Shown one piece after another: positions 34,281-45,863 of a DNA stretch of 64,000 nucleotides. The number at the start of each line of letters is the position of its first letter. Position 1 is the stretch's first letter. A program made the translations under genes and the position numbers. This stretch comes from Bombyx mori. Its lineage: Eukaryota; Arthropoda; Insecta; Lepidoptera; Bombycidae. The stretch spans positions 2,782,142 to 2,846,141 of the forward strand of contig NC_085111.1 of the NCBI RefSeq assembly GCF_030269925.1. Reading direction: 5' to 3'. The notes beneath the pieces were generated by a model. It did no database searches, was not told the DNA's origin, and worked only from the letters and a program-made list of their open reading frames with translations.

Positions 34281-34902
34281 ATATCGTGACATAAACCGGC
34301 CAACGGTTCATAGTATTTTTCTGTTATAATAAATGGGATACTATGATCTACAAATCGACTGCTAGTTTATGGCCCAAAGAAAGTAAGTACCCTCCCGGGA
34401 AAATACCGTGTGTTTCATTCTTTCTGAATTACAAATTTAAAATAATCAAAACAACGACACTAGTAATATGTATAATTATAGAACTAAAGATATAATTATC
34501 ATCGAATAAGTAAAGGAAAATAAACATGTTTTTATAACATAATCTGATAAAATATTACTTTAAGATGTGCTAATTATAATTTTAATAACATTCACAGCAA
34601 TTCGATACTCTTTGTATGTAGATACCTTGGAGCAAGTTCTACTATTTTAATTGACCGTTCACTTAAGGTCAACCCAACGACGCCGCGACGGTTAATATTA
34701 CTCACCAACTCCGTGTACCTGTGTGTAATTCAACCCTTCGAACAAATAAAAGTATACTTTACACTTTTTAATGAATACAAAATAAATTAAAACTCGCTGA
34801 AAAATATTACGTAGTTTTCGATTTTCCACCACGAACTATTTGAACTTGAATTGCTGTGTTAATTTTTACATAGCACTGTTTTCTTATTCGGTTTGCTTAT
34901 GT

Positions 34903-35012
34903 GAGACGACCCATGTCTCAATGTGAATTGCGACTTTTACGTTTTGATGTCGACGGGCTACGGTAACCATTTATGATCGAGCGGACGAGTCATGAGCTCG
35001 TGGACAAATCTA
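34903..35012 (+). repeat. Bm1 SINE 3' part, strongly diverged
   Basis: GTCTCAATGTGAATTGCGAC and GGGCTACGGTAACCATTTAT align with the Bm1 3' part. Weak but colinear. Confidence 0.5.
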
Positions 35013-35253
35013 TAGTTGTAGACCTCACTCAGAATAAGGCAAGCTCAACTTTGAAATGCCTATTTGAAAATAAATTTAAATAATAAAAATAACCTCTGTT
35101 TATCAAATAATTTATCTAAAACCGGTTTTTGTAATACAAGTATTCAAGGGACATAACTAACAAAAAAAAAAAAATACAAGTATCGCTGACAAAAACCACA
35201 AACAGAAACGAAATAAAATACCACAATAGAGTGAGTGGAGTGATTAATATGAA

Positions 35254-35503
35254 TTTTTTTTTTACATTTTTTATTTATTGCTTAGGTGGTGGACGAGCTC
35301 ACAGCCCACCTGGTGGTTACTGGAGCCCATAGACATCTACAACGTAAATGCGCCACCCACCTCGAGATATAAGTTCTAAGATCTCAGTATAGTTACAACG
35401 GCTACCCCACCCTTCGAACCGAAACGCATTACTGCTTCACGGCGGAAATAGGCGGGGTGGTGGTACCTACCCGTGCGGACTCCCAAGAGGTCCTACCACC
35501 AGT
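35254..35503 (-). repeat. Bm1 SINE, short form
   Basis: T-rich run and TTTATTGCTTAGGTGGTGG to CCTACCACCAGTG, lacking the GTTAAGT piece. GTGAT(T)AATAT on both sides is a possible target duplication. Confidence 0.9.
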
Positions 35504-36556
35504 GATAATATTATATTTACTTAATTAGTTGTATCAACAAAATGACCACCCATTTAACAACTGCGAATCGACAAAAAGGTACATGACAAGCTTTACCCAA
35601 ATTATAAGTACAAACGACGGTGCAGTAGTTGACAACATCTTGAAATCAAAAATAAAAATATACGAAAAGAAATATAATGAAAATTCCAAAATCCAGATAA
35701 CACAATTTCACTTAAGCAATATAGTTTAATAAACTACAGGTAAATTAGAGAAAAAAAAATAGATAAAACTTCATTCGATTTGGTTTTAATATATTTGGAA
35801 AGAATCAAAGTCCGAATTTTCATTTTACATAGTAAGACACGTAAGACAAGTTCCAATTCATCATTCAATAACAATCATCTGCATTATCGAATCGTTCAAA
35901 ATCGGATTCGTAATAATCGTCGTTTTAAATAATAATATAAATAACAAAACTTATTAATAGCAATAAGTCAAGTGAAAGGACAGCCGCGCGAAGCGTATCT
36001 TCCGAGTGGGCACATAAACCAACCTATGACAGGAGACGCCCCAGAGCGACTGCGATCCAAAGATACACTGTACACGATACTGAACACGCTTAAACTATAT
36101 GCCTTGACTTTTATTTGATTTATTAAATGTATCGTCATTGAAGGACATACACAAAAGTTATTTATTTAACCGCTCATTTATGTACTAAATAATACAAATA
36201 TAGCACTCACTTTTTAGTTTGAACATCGACAAATCTTAGTAACTATTTTCAAAGGGCCACTTTAAAACAAATCTAGCTTTTAAGTTTCACTTCAATCGAA
36301 CAATGGACTTTGTATCAACAAAATTCATTTAAAAATTTTATTGACGTCCGCACGACAGGAGTTTTAATAGAGTCTGCTTAGTGTGTTGCTTGGAGCACAA
36401 GTTTGCGCAATAAACACTGACATTGACATAACTCGCCTTGACATTGTTGAGATCATACACGGAGCCGCGTGCCAAAGCCTTCGCTACCAGCATCGCGGTC
36501 AAGACACTTTGGAGGCTCGCTAATCGAAGCTTGAATTTGAATTGTTCTAGCAAGAA
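35504..36556. other. Intergenic stretch, nothing recognised
   Basis: An open frame on the minus strand at 36345-36545 continues into the Helitron-like copy and so is not a gene as it stands. Its part outside the repeat (S-V-Y-D-L-N-N-V-K-A) matches no family I know. Confidence 0.4.
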
Positions 36557-36979
36557 TCTATATATTAATACGTGAAGCAAAAACTTTGTATCCCTTTTTA
36601 CGAAAATTGCGCGGACGGAGGAGTATGAAATTTTCCACACTTATAGAGATTATAGAGAAGAAGTGCACAATGCTAATATTTTTTTTAAATAATGCATAAA
36701 AGATACATTAAATCAATAAAGAAAAAACATTACACACACACTACATACCATGCGTTTGACGCACACACGCATACATACTATTTATTGTCAAACTTTTGTT
36801 CTTGACGTCTGTTGTCAAATTGAGAATAGATTAAATATTGTTTGTCTTTGTTAATATCTTTTATAGTGTAGTCTTGGCGAAATTTGTGATTATAGAAGTA
36901 CAAAATACAATCATAATAGTGTACAAACTTACAATTCCAATTAATTATAGTCGAATTTCTACTACTGCGGGACCTCTAG
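36557..36979 (+). mobile_element. Helitron-like element, type A, best-preserved copy
   Basis: A|TCTATATATTAATACG at 36557 and CTAG|T at 36976-36980. A near-perfect palindrome (TAGTCGAATTTCTACTA) lies 10-25 bases before the 3' end. 423 bp, no coding. It is a good reference copy for the family. Confidence 0.85.
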
Positions 36980-37492
36980 TAACTATAAAACTATGCAGAT
37001 AACTAATAAGTAATTGACGTAGCACCCACGCAGTTATACGTTTAATAGATTCATATGCTTTAACAATATAGTAATTTGTAATATAAATGATATTGTAAGC
37101 AATTTATTCTAGCAACACTATACGGCGAATATTTATAGATATTGAGACTCCAATCTTATCTCCACTTACCCGTTTATCTATTAGAAGACCCTATTTTCTT
37201 ATACCTAGCCGTCAACAAAACTTTTCTAATAGGTTAAAAGATTGTAATAAACCATGAACCTCTTGATTTAGAATAACTCACGAGATCGTTGGGCTAGGAG
37301 GGCGAGTGTTTATACATATGGCGTGTATCCAAACAAACAGACCTTTTGTGCGTTCGTCTGTGTTTGGGTATATTAAAGTTTACATTGGCGGAACCTGATC
37401 GGTGGATTTTCAGTGATACACGGAGATAACAGTAACTTTAGGCTAACATTTGAATTCCATTTCAATCGATATCCGCAAAAGAATCAAGGATG

Positions 37493-37808
37493 TTTTTTTT
37501 ATTGCTTAGATGGGTGGACGATCTCACAGCCCACCTGGTGTTAAGTGGTTACAGGAGCCCATAGACATCTACAACGTAAATGCGCCACTCACCTTGAGAT
37601 ATAAGTTCTAAGGTCTCAGTATAGTTACAACAGTTGCCCCACCCTTCAAACCGAAACGCATTACTGCTTCACCGTGGAAGTCAATCGTGAACATTTGTTA
37701 AGTGCGTATTTCATTAGAAAAATTGGTACCCGCCAGCGGGATTCGAACACCGGTGCATCGCTATATACGAATGCACCGGACGTCTTATCCTTTAGGCCAC
37801 GACGACTT
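37493..37808 (-). repeat. Bm1 SINE with tRNA-like head and internal deletion
   Basis: The 3' tail part runs normally to GCATTACTGCTTCAC, then jumps straight to CGTGGAAGTCAATCGTGAAC of the 5' part. The head (GGATTCGAACACCGGTGCAT, with A- and B-box-like sequences) is intact to CCACGACGACTT. The missing segment (about 125 bp) lies between two CTTCAC repeats, of which one copy remains (37667-37672). Confidence 0.92.
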
Positions 37809-39863
37809 TTCGAAATGAAAAATGTGAAAGTGTAACGTGTAAGTGTGTAAAGTGTATGACCGAAAACGCAAGCAGACAAAAAAACATTATAACTAAAATA
37901 ATTCTTCAATTATTAGCTGTAGGCAACGGACCGAGCGATGAAAACTCTCGAGATGAATAAAATCGTACCGTACCGGACAAGGTCGCCCCGCTAACAAATC
38001 ACTAGTATCACCGATTTGACACTGGTCACCTCCACTCATTGAACAAAGTGGAACGTGTAAATGAAAGGATACCTTATAATCGTTTAACGAACTGACGCAT
38101 GATGAAACAGATACACTTTTGAAGGCAACATCAATAATAAGTTCAACGAGAATTGAAAGTTTAAAGATTTTTTTATTTTATAGAAGACTTTTGTTTTTAT
38201 TTTTAACTCTAAACAATCCAACGCTTGGCACTATAGGCCCCAAATGCTCACTTTGGGACATGAAAAGTTTAATCTAACTACAGTTACCCATCCCTCACAT
38301 GATGATACACGACTTCTTTAAGGTAAACAAATATAGGCGGGTAGTAACTACCCTAATCAGCATAATTTTCCCTACCACGAGTAGAATGCTAGTTTGCATT
38401 ATAATGGTATTTATTACGTACTCCACGCTTATCTGCCGATAGTTAAATAGGCATTTGAATTTGACTTTTCGTTGGTATGGGTCGAAAATGACCGAATGAC
38501 GATGTAAAATTTTGTTTCAAAATTATATTTATGATAAGTCAAAAATTGACTATGTCATCAATTAGAACAAGATTCCTGACAACATTCTGATAAAATAATC
38601 AATTATCATATCAATTTAATTGAATGTAATGGAAAATACATTTAAAATATTTTACAAAATTAGTATATAATAATATATGAGTATATAGCAATTAACAACT
38701 GGAAAATTCGCTAATTTGTGAAACAAGTATTTCAGGTACTATTTGTGGATGAAATTATACATCACAAATTGGTTAATTAATGACTAAGAAACATTAAGAC
38801 CAGAAGAATTTACGTGATAATGATATTATACTCAAAAATTAACCAGAAGACACTCGCATTTTTACTATTATTACATTACCTACAGAATCACATGATTTTA
38901 ACGACACCTACCTTGTCCCTTTAACCAGTTTAATCAACAAAAGTAATCGAGTAAGATTTCTCCAAAAAAATCACGTACTTCTTCTATGCAAATAGCAAAA
39001 AATCGATACAGGGCGATCGAGGCGTTGTTTTAACGATAATGTTTTCATCGCAGCCGCCCAAAACATAAAGTAACGTTATATTCTGAAGTGATCACACACT
39101 TTCACCGGGCCTTTTAAAGTGTTAACAAACACTTTTCTGAACGTTTAAATTACTTGCGCGATTCGCATGTATTCTTAAATTGTAATACTTAAGATCTAGT
39201 GACTGCTAAACACCAAATATTACAGCACTGAGCTAAATCAGTTTGATCTTGAAACTTTTAGTCTCCAGTCACATCACAAGCGTTAAATGAAACAAAGATA
39301 AACAGTAAGGTGTCTCAAGTGCACTATCCAAATAACTCCAGACGCAAATACGCTAAAACAAAGCGAAAACCAAACACATATGTGTTAGTTTAAATTTTTT
39401 TATTAGCTGTCTACTAAAAATGCGTAAATGAAAAATTTGTTTTTTCCTGATGAATTGTACTAAATTGCACTAATGGCTCATGTGTAGTGACATAAAGTGA
39501 GAATATATTAGGGGTTAAAATATGAAATTGTCGATTTGTACTGGAAAATTAAAATTCGAAGTACCAATTACAATAAAACGCCAATTTCATACTTTAACTC
39601 TTATTAAATTAGATGTTGTGGATATACTCCTTCTTAGATTTAGCACTAAATTTTCTAAACTGAAAGTACATATTTATTTTATTCTTCTGCATAATTCTCA
39701 GTTGACATATAGAAAGAAAATCACTACGACTCTATCTACACTTTTTACGCATTAAATATTATACGTTCGTGTGTTCACCGTTCGATATTAGCAATAGATC
39801 CAAATTGTTTTTGTTTCTATTGAATTTTGAAGGATCGCTTCATATATGATCGTAAAAATGTGT
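37809..39863. other. Intergenic stretch, nothing recognised
   Basis: AT-rich. The 77-codon plus-strand frame at 39522-39755 is low-complexity and has no family likeness. Confidence 0.4.
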
Positions 39864-40043
39864 CTCTCTCTCTTCGATCGGTCCCTCACTGCTGAGGATC
39901 GTGACTCCGTCCGATTCCGTCAACCAGCTGTCTCCATCGATCTGGCCCTGCAGCCCGGTGGAGTGCGTCGCTGACAGGTATCCCCAGTTCCTCCGCTATT
40001 TGGTCCGACCATCGTTTGGGACCTATAGATCGTAAAAATGTGT
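39848..40043 (-). mobile_element. 5'-truncated LINE (RTE-like) with 16-bp target site duplication
   Basis: GATCGTAAAAATGTGT occurs exactly at 39848-39863 and 40028-40043. The 164-bp insert between them read on the minus strand gives K-R-W-S-D-Q-I-A-E-E-L-G-I and D-R-W-R-Q-L-V-D. This fits the RTE-type ORF2 C-terminus (K-R-W-x-D-x-I ... W) and ends in a (GA)n tail. Confidence 0.8.
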
Positions 40044-40458
40044 AGGTACGTCTTAATTCATACGGAGCTAATAAAAATCAGAGTGCCGCAGTAAGTTGCC
40101 GTAAATATTAAACAAGGCTGCAGACATTCGGGTCGGTGGCTTGTTTTCTTCGTTCGTCTTAACATAACAATCGCAGCTGTTTAAATAACAATGACATCGG
40201 TCCCTTGAAACAAATCACACATCTTACAATGATACTCTCATTCTAAATTGTCCTTATTTATTGTTACTTTTAAAAGCAGACGATCATAACGGTACTTCGG
40301 TCGATCATTAATCATAATAGATTAACAATGTCAATATTAGACTGGCAAAAGCGTAAATTCTTGCACAGACGTTATATATACGCAAACCTTTTTGCCGCAA
40401 ACGTTCTTACGTAGCGGCTCGAAAAGGTACGACAATTTTTTTTATCATTTTTACAATA

Positions 40459-40595
40459 TTTTTTTTATTGCTTAGATGTGTGGACGAGCTCACAGCCCAC
40501 CTGGTTTTAAGTGGTTACTGGAGGCCATAGACATCTACAACTTAAATGCGCCACACACCTTGAGATATAACTTCTAAGGTCTCAGTATAGTTACA
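40459..40595 (-). repeat. Bm1 SINE, truncated
   Basis: T run, ATTGCTTAGATGTGTGG, to GTCTCAGTATAGTTACA. Only the 3' half is present. Confidence 0.9.
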
Positions 40596-40931
40596 TTACC
40601 AACTTCATCTTAAAAAGTTTACGTTAATCCCTTAATACCAGAAAGGCAGATAGATGATCTTTTCAAATATGGCAACACCAAAAATATATAACCAAGACAA
40701 AGACACGAATACGACTTTTATCAACGACGAATTGAAACAAGACGATGAAAAAAAGAAAAAACTAAACAAAAACCGTCCGGTGCATGAAACTAGACTCGCT
40801 GGCTACAGCAAACTTCCATAGACTATAGTTTTTGTAACACGTTTAAAGACTTTTTGCTACGAAACTACTTTTATACTGTGCACTTTAAACAGCACGGCGA
40901 GCTTACTTACTTTATCGTGCACTATAAAAAA

Positions 40932-41350
40932 CTAGTCATCGCCCAGTGGTCGAAATTCGAAATTAACTTAAATTATAAGTTTGAACATTATTAAGGTTCT
41001 ATTGTCAAAGACATACTTTTTTAATCACAGGTTTCACCAAGGTTACACTATAGACAATTAATATTAAAGACATACAATATTAATCTATTCTTAATTTGAC
41101 CACATAATATAACCATGTATAAACAACAAACAATGTATGTATATGCGTGTGTGTGTCAAATACATGATACTGTGTGTTATGTTATTTTAAATTAATTTAA
41201 TGTATTTTTTATGCGTTATTAAACAAAAATATTAGTATTCTGCACTCCTCTATATATTCTATGAGTGTGGAAAAATTCATACTCCTCCATCCGCGTAATT
41301 TTCGCAAAAAGGTATACAAAGTTTTCTGCTTCACGTATTTAATATATAGA
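40932..41350 (-). mobile_element. Helitron-like element, type A, non-autonomous
   Basis: CTAG at 40932-40935 preceded by A, and the TC end as GA at 41349-41350 followed by T. 419 bp, somewhat more diverged than the copies at 36557 and 62927. Confidence 0.8.
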
Positions 41351-41987
41351 TAGATATTTAGAACACGAACTGCTTATTTAATTTGACCAATTTTTTAATT
41401 ATTATCGCGAGAAGCACCGCTGCATAAGATACAGATTATAGCCTAGTTAAAGTACAGGCGCCATTTATGTTTGTATGTTTTATTTTTAACGCATTAATAG
41501 TATTAGTAATTTAGCCAACTTTGAGGTTTGATAACATAAGTATGTAAGCAATTAAATATGTAAACAAAATTATTTAAAAACTCGTTAAGCCATCGTGTAA
41601 TCTGTAAAACTTAGAGCTAAAGCGCTTTGATTGAGTATCTGTCTATAGGAAAACGAAATCACAGGATCTTCATGATGATAGAAGGTCTGAAGAAAATGGC
41701 GACAGTCAAGTCGTGTACTAGTCTCTTCAATTTATAACTTCCACGTCCCCGTCAGAGCAGTAATATCACCAATTCCTTAACTAACTCCCCTACTTCCGAT
41801 TCTTGGTATCTTAAGCACTCTTCCCAGAATGTTTGAACTAATTTACTTTAGTATCATAAGTTAATTCTGTAAGTATCTGTGCCGTGAAGTGATAATCATT
41901 CGGCCCTGTTTATGGGGTAGATCATTCATTGTGCCAATGCAATCGACACCTAAATCTTATTTGTTAAGGTTGACGGTGAGATATACG
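41351..41987. other. Intergenic stretch, nothing recognised
   Basis: No gene or repeat seen. Confidence 0.4.
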
Positions 41988-42203
41988 TTTTTTTTTAGCG
42001 TAGAGTGGACGAACTCACAGTCCACCTGGTTGTTGAGTGGTTACTGGAGCCCACAGACAACTTGAGATAGAAGTTCTAAGGGCTCAGTATAGTTACAACG
42101 GCTACCCCATCCTACAAACCGAAACGCATTACTGCTTCACGGCAGAAATAGGTGGGGTGGTGGTACCTACTCGTGCGGACTCACAAGAGATCCTACCACC
42201 AGT
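41988..42203 (-). repeat. Bm1 SINE, short form, with internal gap
   Basis: T run and GAGTGGACGAACTCACAGTC to CCTACCACCAGT, lacking about 30 bases of the CATCTACAACGTAAATGCGC block. Confidence 0.88.
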
Positions 42204-44368
42204 TTATTAGTGGATCAGACTATGTACGTGAGAAATATTTTTCTTTTATTTGCGTGATATCGATCGAACGTACGATATGACTGTTAAAAATATAAGATAT
42301 ATTTTTTTAATAACGATTTATTCATTTAAAAAAAGCGTTACGTTTCCTTAAATTAAACGTTATAATTTTTTGGTTACAGGTAACACTCTTATAACACGGT
42401 ATTTTACAATACGGTTGCACTAACACTAAAAGAAAAGCTCCTCAAAACACTCATATACCACGGTGCGACATAATCTACAACAAGATAACGAGATTTGTTT
42501 TAAATTAGTTAGAAAATTACATTATGCACCACGAACACATAATATATGGGAATAACAGAAAATTTACTGCTTATTTTTTATATATTACATGATAGATAAA
42601 AAAAAATCAGACAGGCATAGTTGAGATATTTCATTTAGATAATATATTCTCCTTTTTGTACTGGCTTCTGGTCCCATATAACACGGTTTCGTACAACACG
42701 CGACTTTGTAAGTACGTATCGACTAATGTTATAGGAGGATAAAAACAAATGCGTTTTTTATCGGATCGCATTTTCTATGTCTAGTCACATTGATGCTTTA
42801 TCTAGCTAGTATAAGTATCATAAGGGTGTATTAGCTGTGTTGCATAGAATCGAATCATACATTCGCGAAGCAATTGCTCTTGAGTTGTTAGGTAACCTTC
42901 GGAGGCGCTCGGGCAGTTAGCAAATCCCACCCCTCCTGGTTGAGCCTTTGCTCGTCCACCTGTTCTGGTGAAACTGGAAAGGGCTCCGGACCACCAGTAA
43001 TCTTTCAATCATAAAAAAAAAGAATCGAAGCGGAGCAATATTCAATCATCGCTTCACTGACATAACTGGCCTTACGCAGCGACTTGACCGCGTCTCTGTC
43101 AATTTTGACATTAATTTGTGACGGTAACCATCGAACACCAGGTTGTCTACGTACAAATGCAACAACAAATACAACACTCACTGTGTAAAGGCGATTGACC
43201 TTGGATTTACAAAACTTACTAACCGAGAAGTAAATGTCTATTGCAAACGTGGGCACTATGGGTTATATATTTACATGGTGCTTCTCGGGACTGGTTATTT
43301 TTAACAGAAACTGTGTAGCCAGTCTTAAGCAGTTTCCATATTTAATTATCGGCTTGCTGACTTGACAGCTCGTATGAATTTATTTTTATTTTTTAAAGAA
43401 GTCCTTTTAAAATGTCGCATGTTCGTTCTGATTAAATTTCTTGATATTTTCCAATTGCCTACCTGTTTCGAATACTCTAAAATTTCGTTATGCTTTCAAG
43501 GCTTCTAGATCATCTTTAGTTTGGCCCGAATTTTAAATTTTAAAAATAATTAATGATTAATGATTTATGTACTTGTTTAAAAATGATCAGAGTTGTGTAC
43601 CCTATTGTACAAAGTTGTTCATATATCGATTTCAAGTAGAAACCTTGCACCACTATATCAATTCTCACTCACATGGAAGGCATTTGCCTTTTGGCCAACA
43701 AGGCAATATGTCAGATGATTTATAGCATATCTGTACATATAAATACGCCTTTGTATTTTCCAATTCATAATATTTATTTTTAAACCAATAAAATTTAGAA
43801 TACTAATATTTAATTGTATCTTTCAATAGTTTGGACATACCATATAATTCATAGGTATTATTTTTTATTAGATTTAAAAAGAAACGGTACACCAGGGAAA
43901 ACCCGTCAATGTGAGATTCAAGGTTTTAGACGCAGGGCGCGTTCGTTGCTCAGTACTCATAGAAAACGTTGCGTGTGTTTCGAAAGATAAATATTGACCT
44001 CTGGTCTGAACTTGACTTTTCCAGAGATTACATTGTTATACGTATGTTGACTACGAAGCTGTGTATGTAAATATAAGGCGAGTGAAACAGGATTTCGAGT
44101 CAAAGAACTTTTTGAGATAAGAGGGAGCTTCTTTCTCACACATATGTGTACTTGAGAGGCACGTTACGAAATTGAACGACGTGACCTCGGATGACCCAGT
44201 GTAGATGACCGATAGCAACTCAATCTACTAACGAATATTTTAATTATCGTATTCCTATGCTAAGCTCACAGCGCAACTCACAAGACATGACGTAGAAATA
44301 AATAAGAAATAGAATTGATTTGAAATAAGCACTATCTTAATTATCAAAATAACAAGAATTGCTAGCTT
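42204..44368. other. Intergenic stretch with one possible repeat block
   Basis: 42890-43010 has a GC-rich block (on the minus strand ACTGGTGGTCCGGAGCCC to GCCTCCGAAGGTTACC) that looks like part of a retroelement 3' end, but I cannot name it. The remainder shows nothing. Confidence 0.4.
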
Positions 44369-44584
44369 ACTGGTGGTAGGACCTCTTGTGAGCCCGCACG
44401 GGTAGGTATCACCAACCTGCCTATTTCTGCCGTGAAGCAGTAATGCGTTTCGGTTTGAAAGGTGGGGCAGCCGTTGTAACTATACTGAGATCTTAGAACT
44501 TATATCACAAGGTGGGTGGCGCATTTACGTTGTAGATGTCTGTGGGCTATGAGCTCGTTCACCCATCTAAGCAATAAAAAAAAA
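44369..44584 (+). repeat. Bm1 SINE, short form, with tail deletion
   Basis: ACTGGTGGTAGGACCTCTTG to AAGCAATAAAA. The CCAGTAACCACTTAACACCA part is missing between GGGCT and ATGAGCTCG. Confidence 0.9.
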
Positions 44585-44759
44585 TGCAATTGTCAGTGGT
44601 GTTAATATATGACCCCTATGAGCAATAGAATTCATCAATTGAATGCTACAAATCACTGTTAGTACGGAGTGCTCCAATGACGCACTAGCATCCGATAGAG
44701 GGACGTTAGAAGTACGAGAGACCGCAAAAAAGATGTATCAACCCAACAGATAGCTGTTA

Positions 44760-45860
44760 CGGCCTGGCCACGGGGATCGGCGGTGCGAACAGCGAAGCGG
44801 TGGGCGAGGCGACCATTCGCGCAGCACCGTTTGCAGGCCACGGGTACTCACGTTCGCCGCCGCGACTAGTAAGGAAGTCCGACAGCGAAATGTCTATATC
44901 GAAATTATCTCGATATTGCTTACAAATTAATAGTTTTTTGGTTCAGGACCTATTATTTGGAAAAGATTGTGAAGTACATGATTTGAATAAGAATCGGAGT
45001 ATACCTATAGATGGAGAATTCCACAAGAAGTACGAGAAATACTTTGGGTGGCTAGACTTCCAAATAGCTGGTCTAGCTAGTATTTCAGCTATTTTATTTT
45101 TTTATTGCTTAGATGGGTGGACGAGCTCACAGCCCACCTTGTGTTAAGTGGTTACTGGAGCCCATAGACATCCACAACGTAAATGCGCCACCCACCTTGA
45201 GATATAAGTTCTAAGGTCTCAAGTATAGTTATAATGGCTGCCTCACCCTTCAAACCGAAACGCATTACTACTTCACGGCAGAAATAGGCAGGGTGGTAGT
45301 ACCCACCCGTGTAGACTCACAAGAGGTCCTACCACCAGTAATTACGCAAATTATTATTTTGAAGATTTCATTTTTATCACACGATGTTATTCCTTCACCG
45401 TGGAAATCAATCGTGAACGTTGAGTGTTGTTGAGTACGTATTTCATTACAAAAATTGGTACCCGCCTGATATTCGAACACCGGTGCATCGCTCAACACGA
45501 TTGCACCGGACGTCCGTTAGGCCACGACGACTTTAAAAATATAAAATAAAAAATAAATAAAAAATATAAAAATTTCGGCGTTAATTTTTCGCGGCGAAAA
45601 CAACTAAACTCATTTAATCACTGTACTATTCGCCGCGACTACCGCTCGACTCCGTGGCTTGCGCCGTCCGTATTCATGCATTTGTTTTGCTCGCCCGCCG
45701 CATCGCGCGATTCGCTCGGTACATTTCGCCGGTCGCTTCGCCGGTCGCCGGTGCGCGTGGCTTGTTAGGTACATTTCTATGCGCTTGTTTTAGTCGCTAG
45801 ACGCTTCGCCGTTCGCACCGCGCGAATATTCGCATCGGCGAATGTCCCGTGGCCAGGCTG
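44760..45860. mobile_element. PIF/Harbinger-like DNA element, non-autonomous, with a Bm1 inside
   Basis: The left end after TTA (44757-44759) is CGGCCTGGCCACGGGGA. The right end is the inverted CAGCCTGGCCACGGGAC before TTA (45861-45863). The subterminal GC-rich parts also match in inverted order (GGTGCGAACAGCGAAGCG against GGTGCGAACGGCGAAGCG). A TTA/TWA duplication and GC-rich ends fit PIF/Harbinger. A short reading at 44890-45070 (G-E-F-H-K-K-Y-E-K-Y-F) is reminiscent of the N-terminal part of Harbinger transposases, but it is too short to be sure. Without the Bm1 the element is about 660 bp. Confidence 0.6.
45096..45533 (-). repeat. Bm1 SINE, full length
   Basis: All parts are present, from the T run to the tRNA-like head (ATTCGAACACCGGTGCATCG to GGCCACGACGACTT). 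A few bases are lost in the head (CCTGATATTCG instead of CCTGCGGGATTCG; the TCTTATCCTT stretch is shortened), so its internal promoter is probably dead. Confidence 0.93.
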
Positions 45861-45863
45861 TTA

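Noticed and set aside
36338..36640. 100-codon minus-strand frame
   Set aside because: Its first third is the 5' end of a Helitron-like copy. The rest has no family likeness.
44800..45147. 115-codon frame as a host gene
   Set aside because: It starts in the GC-rich end of the Harbinger-like element and finishes in Bm1. At most its centre is a transposase relic.
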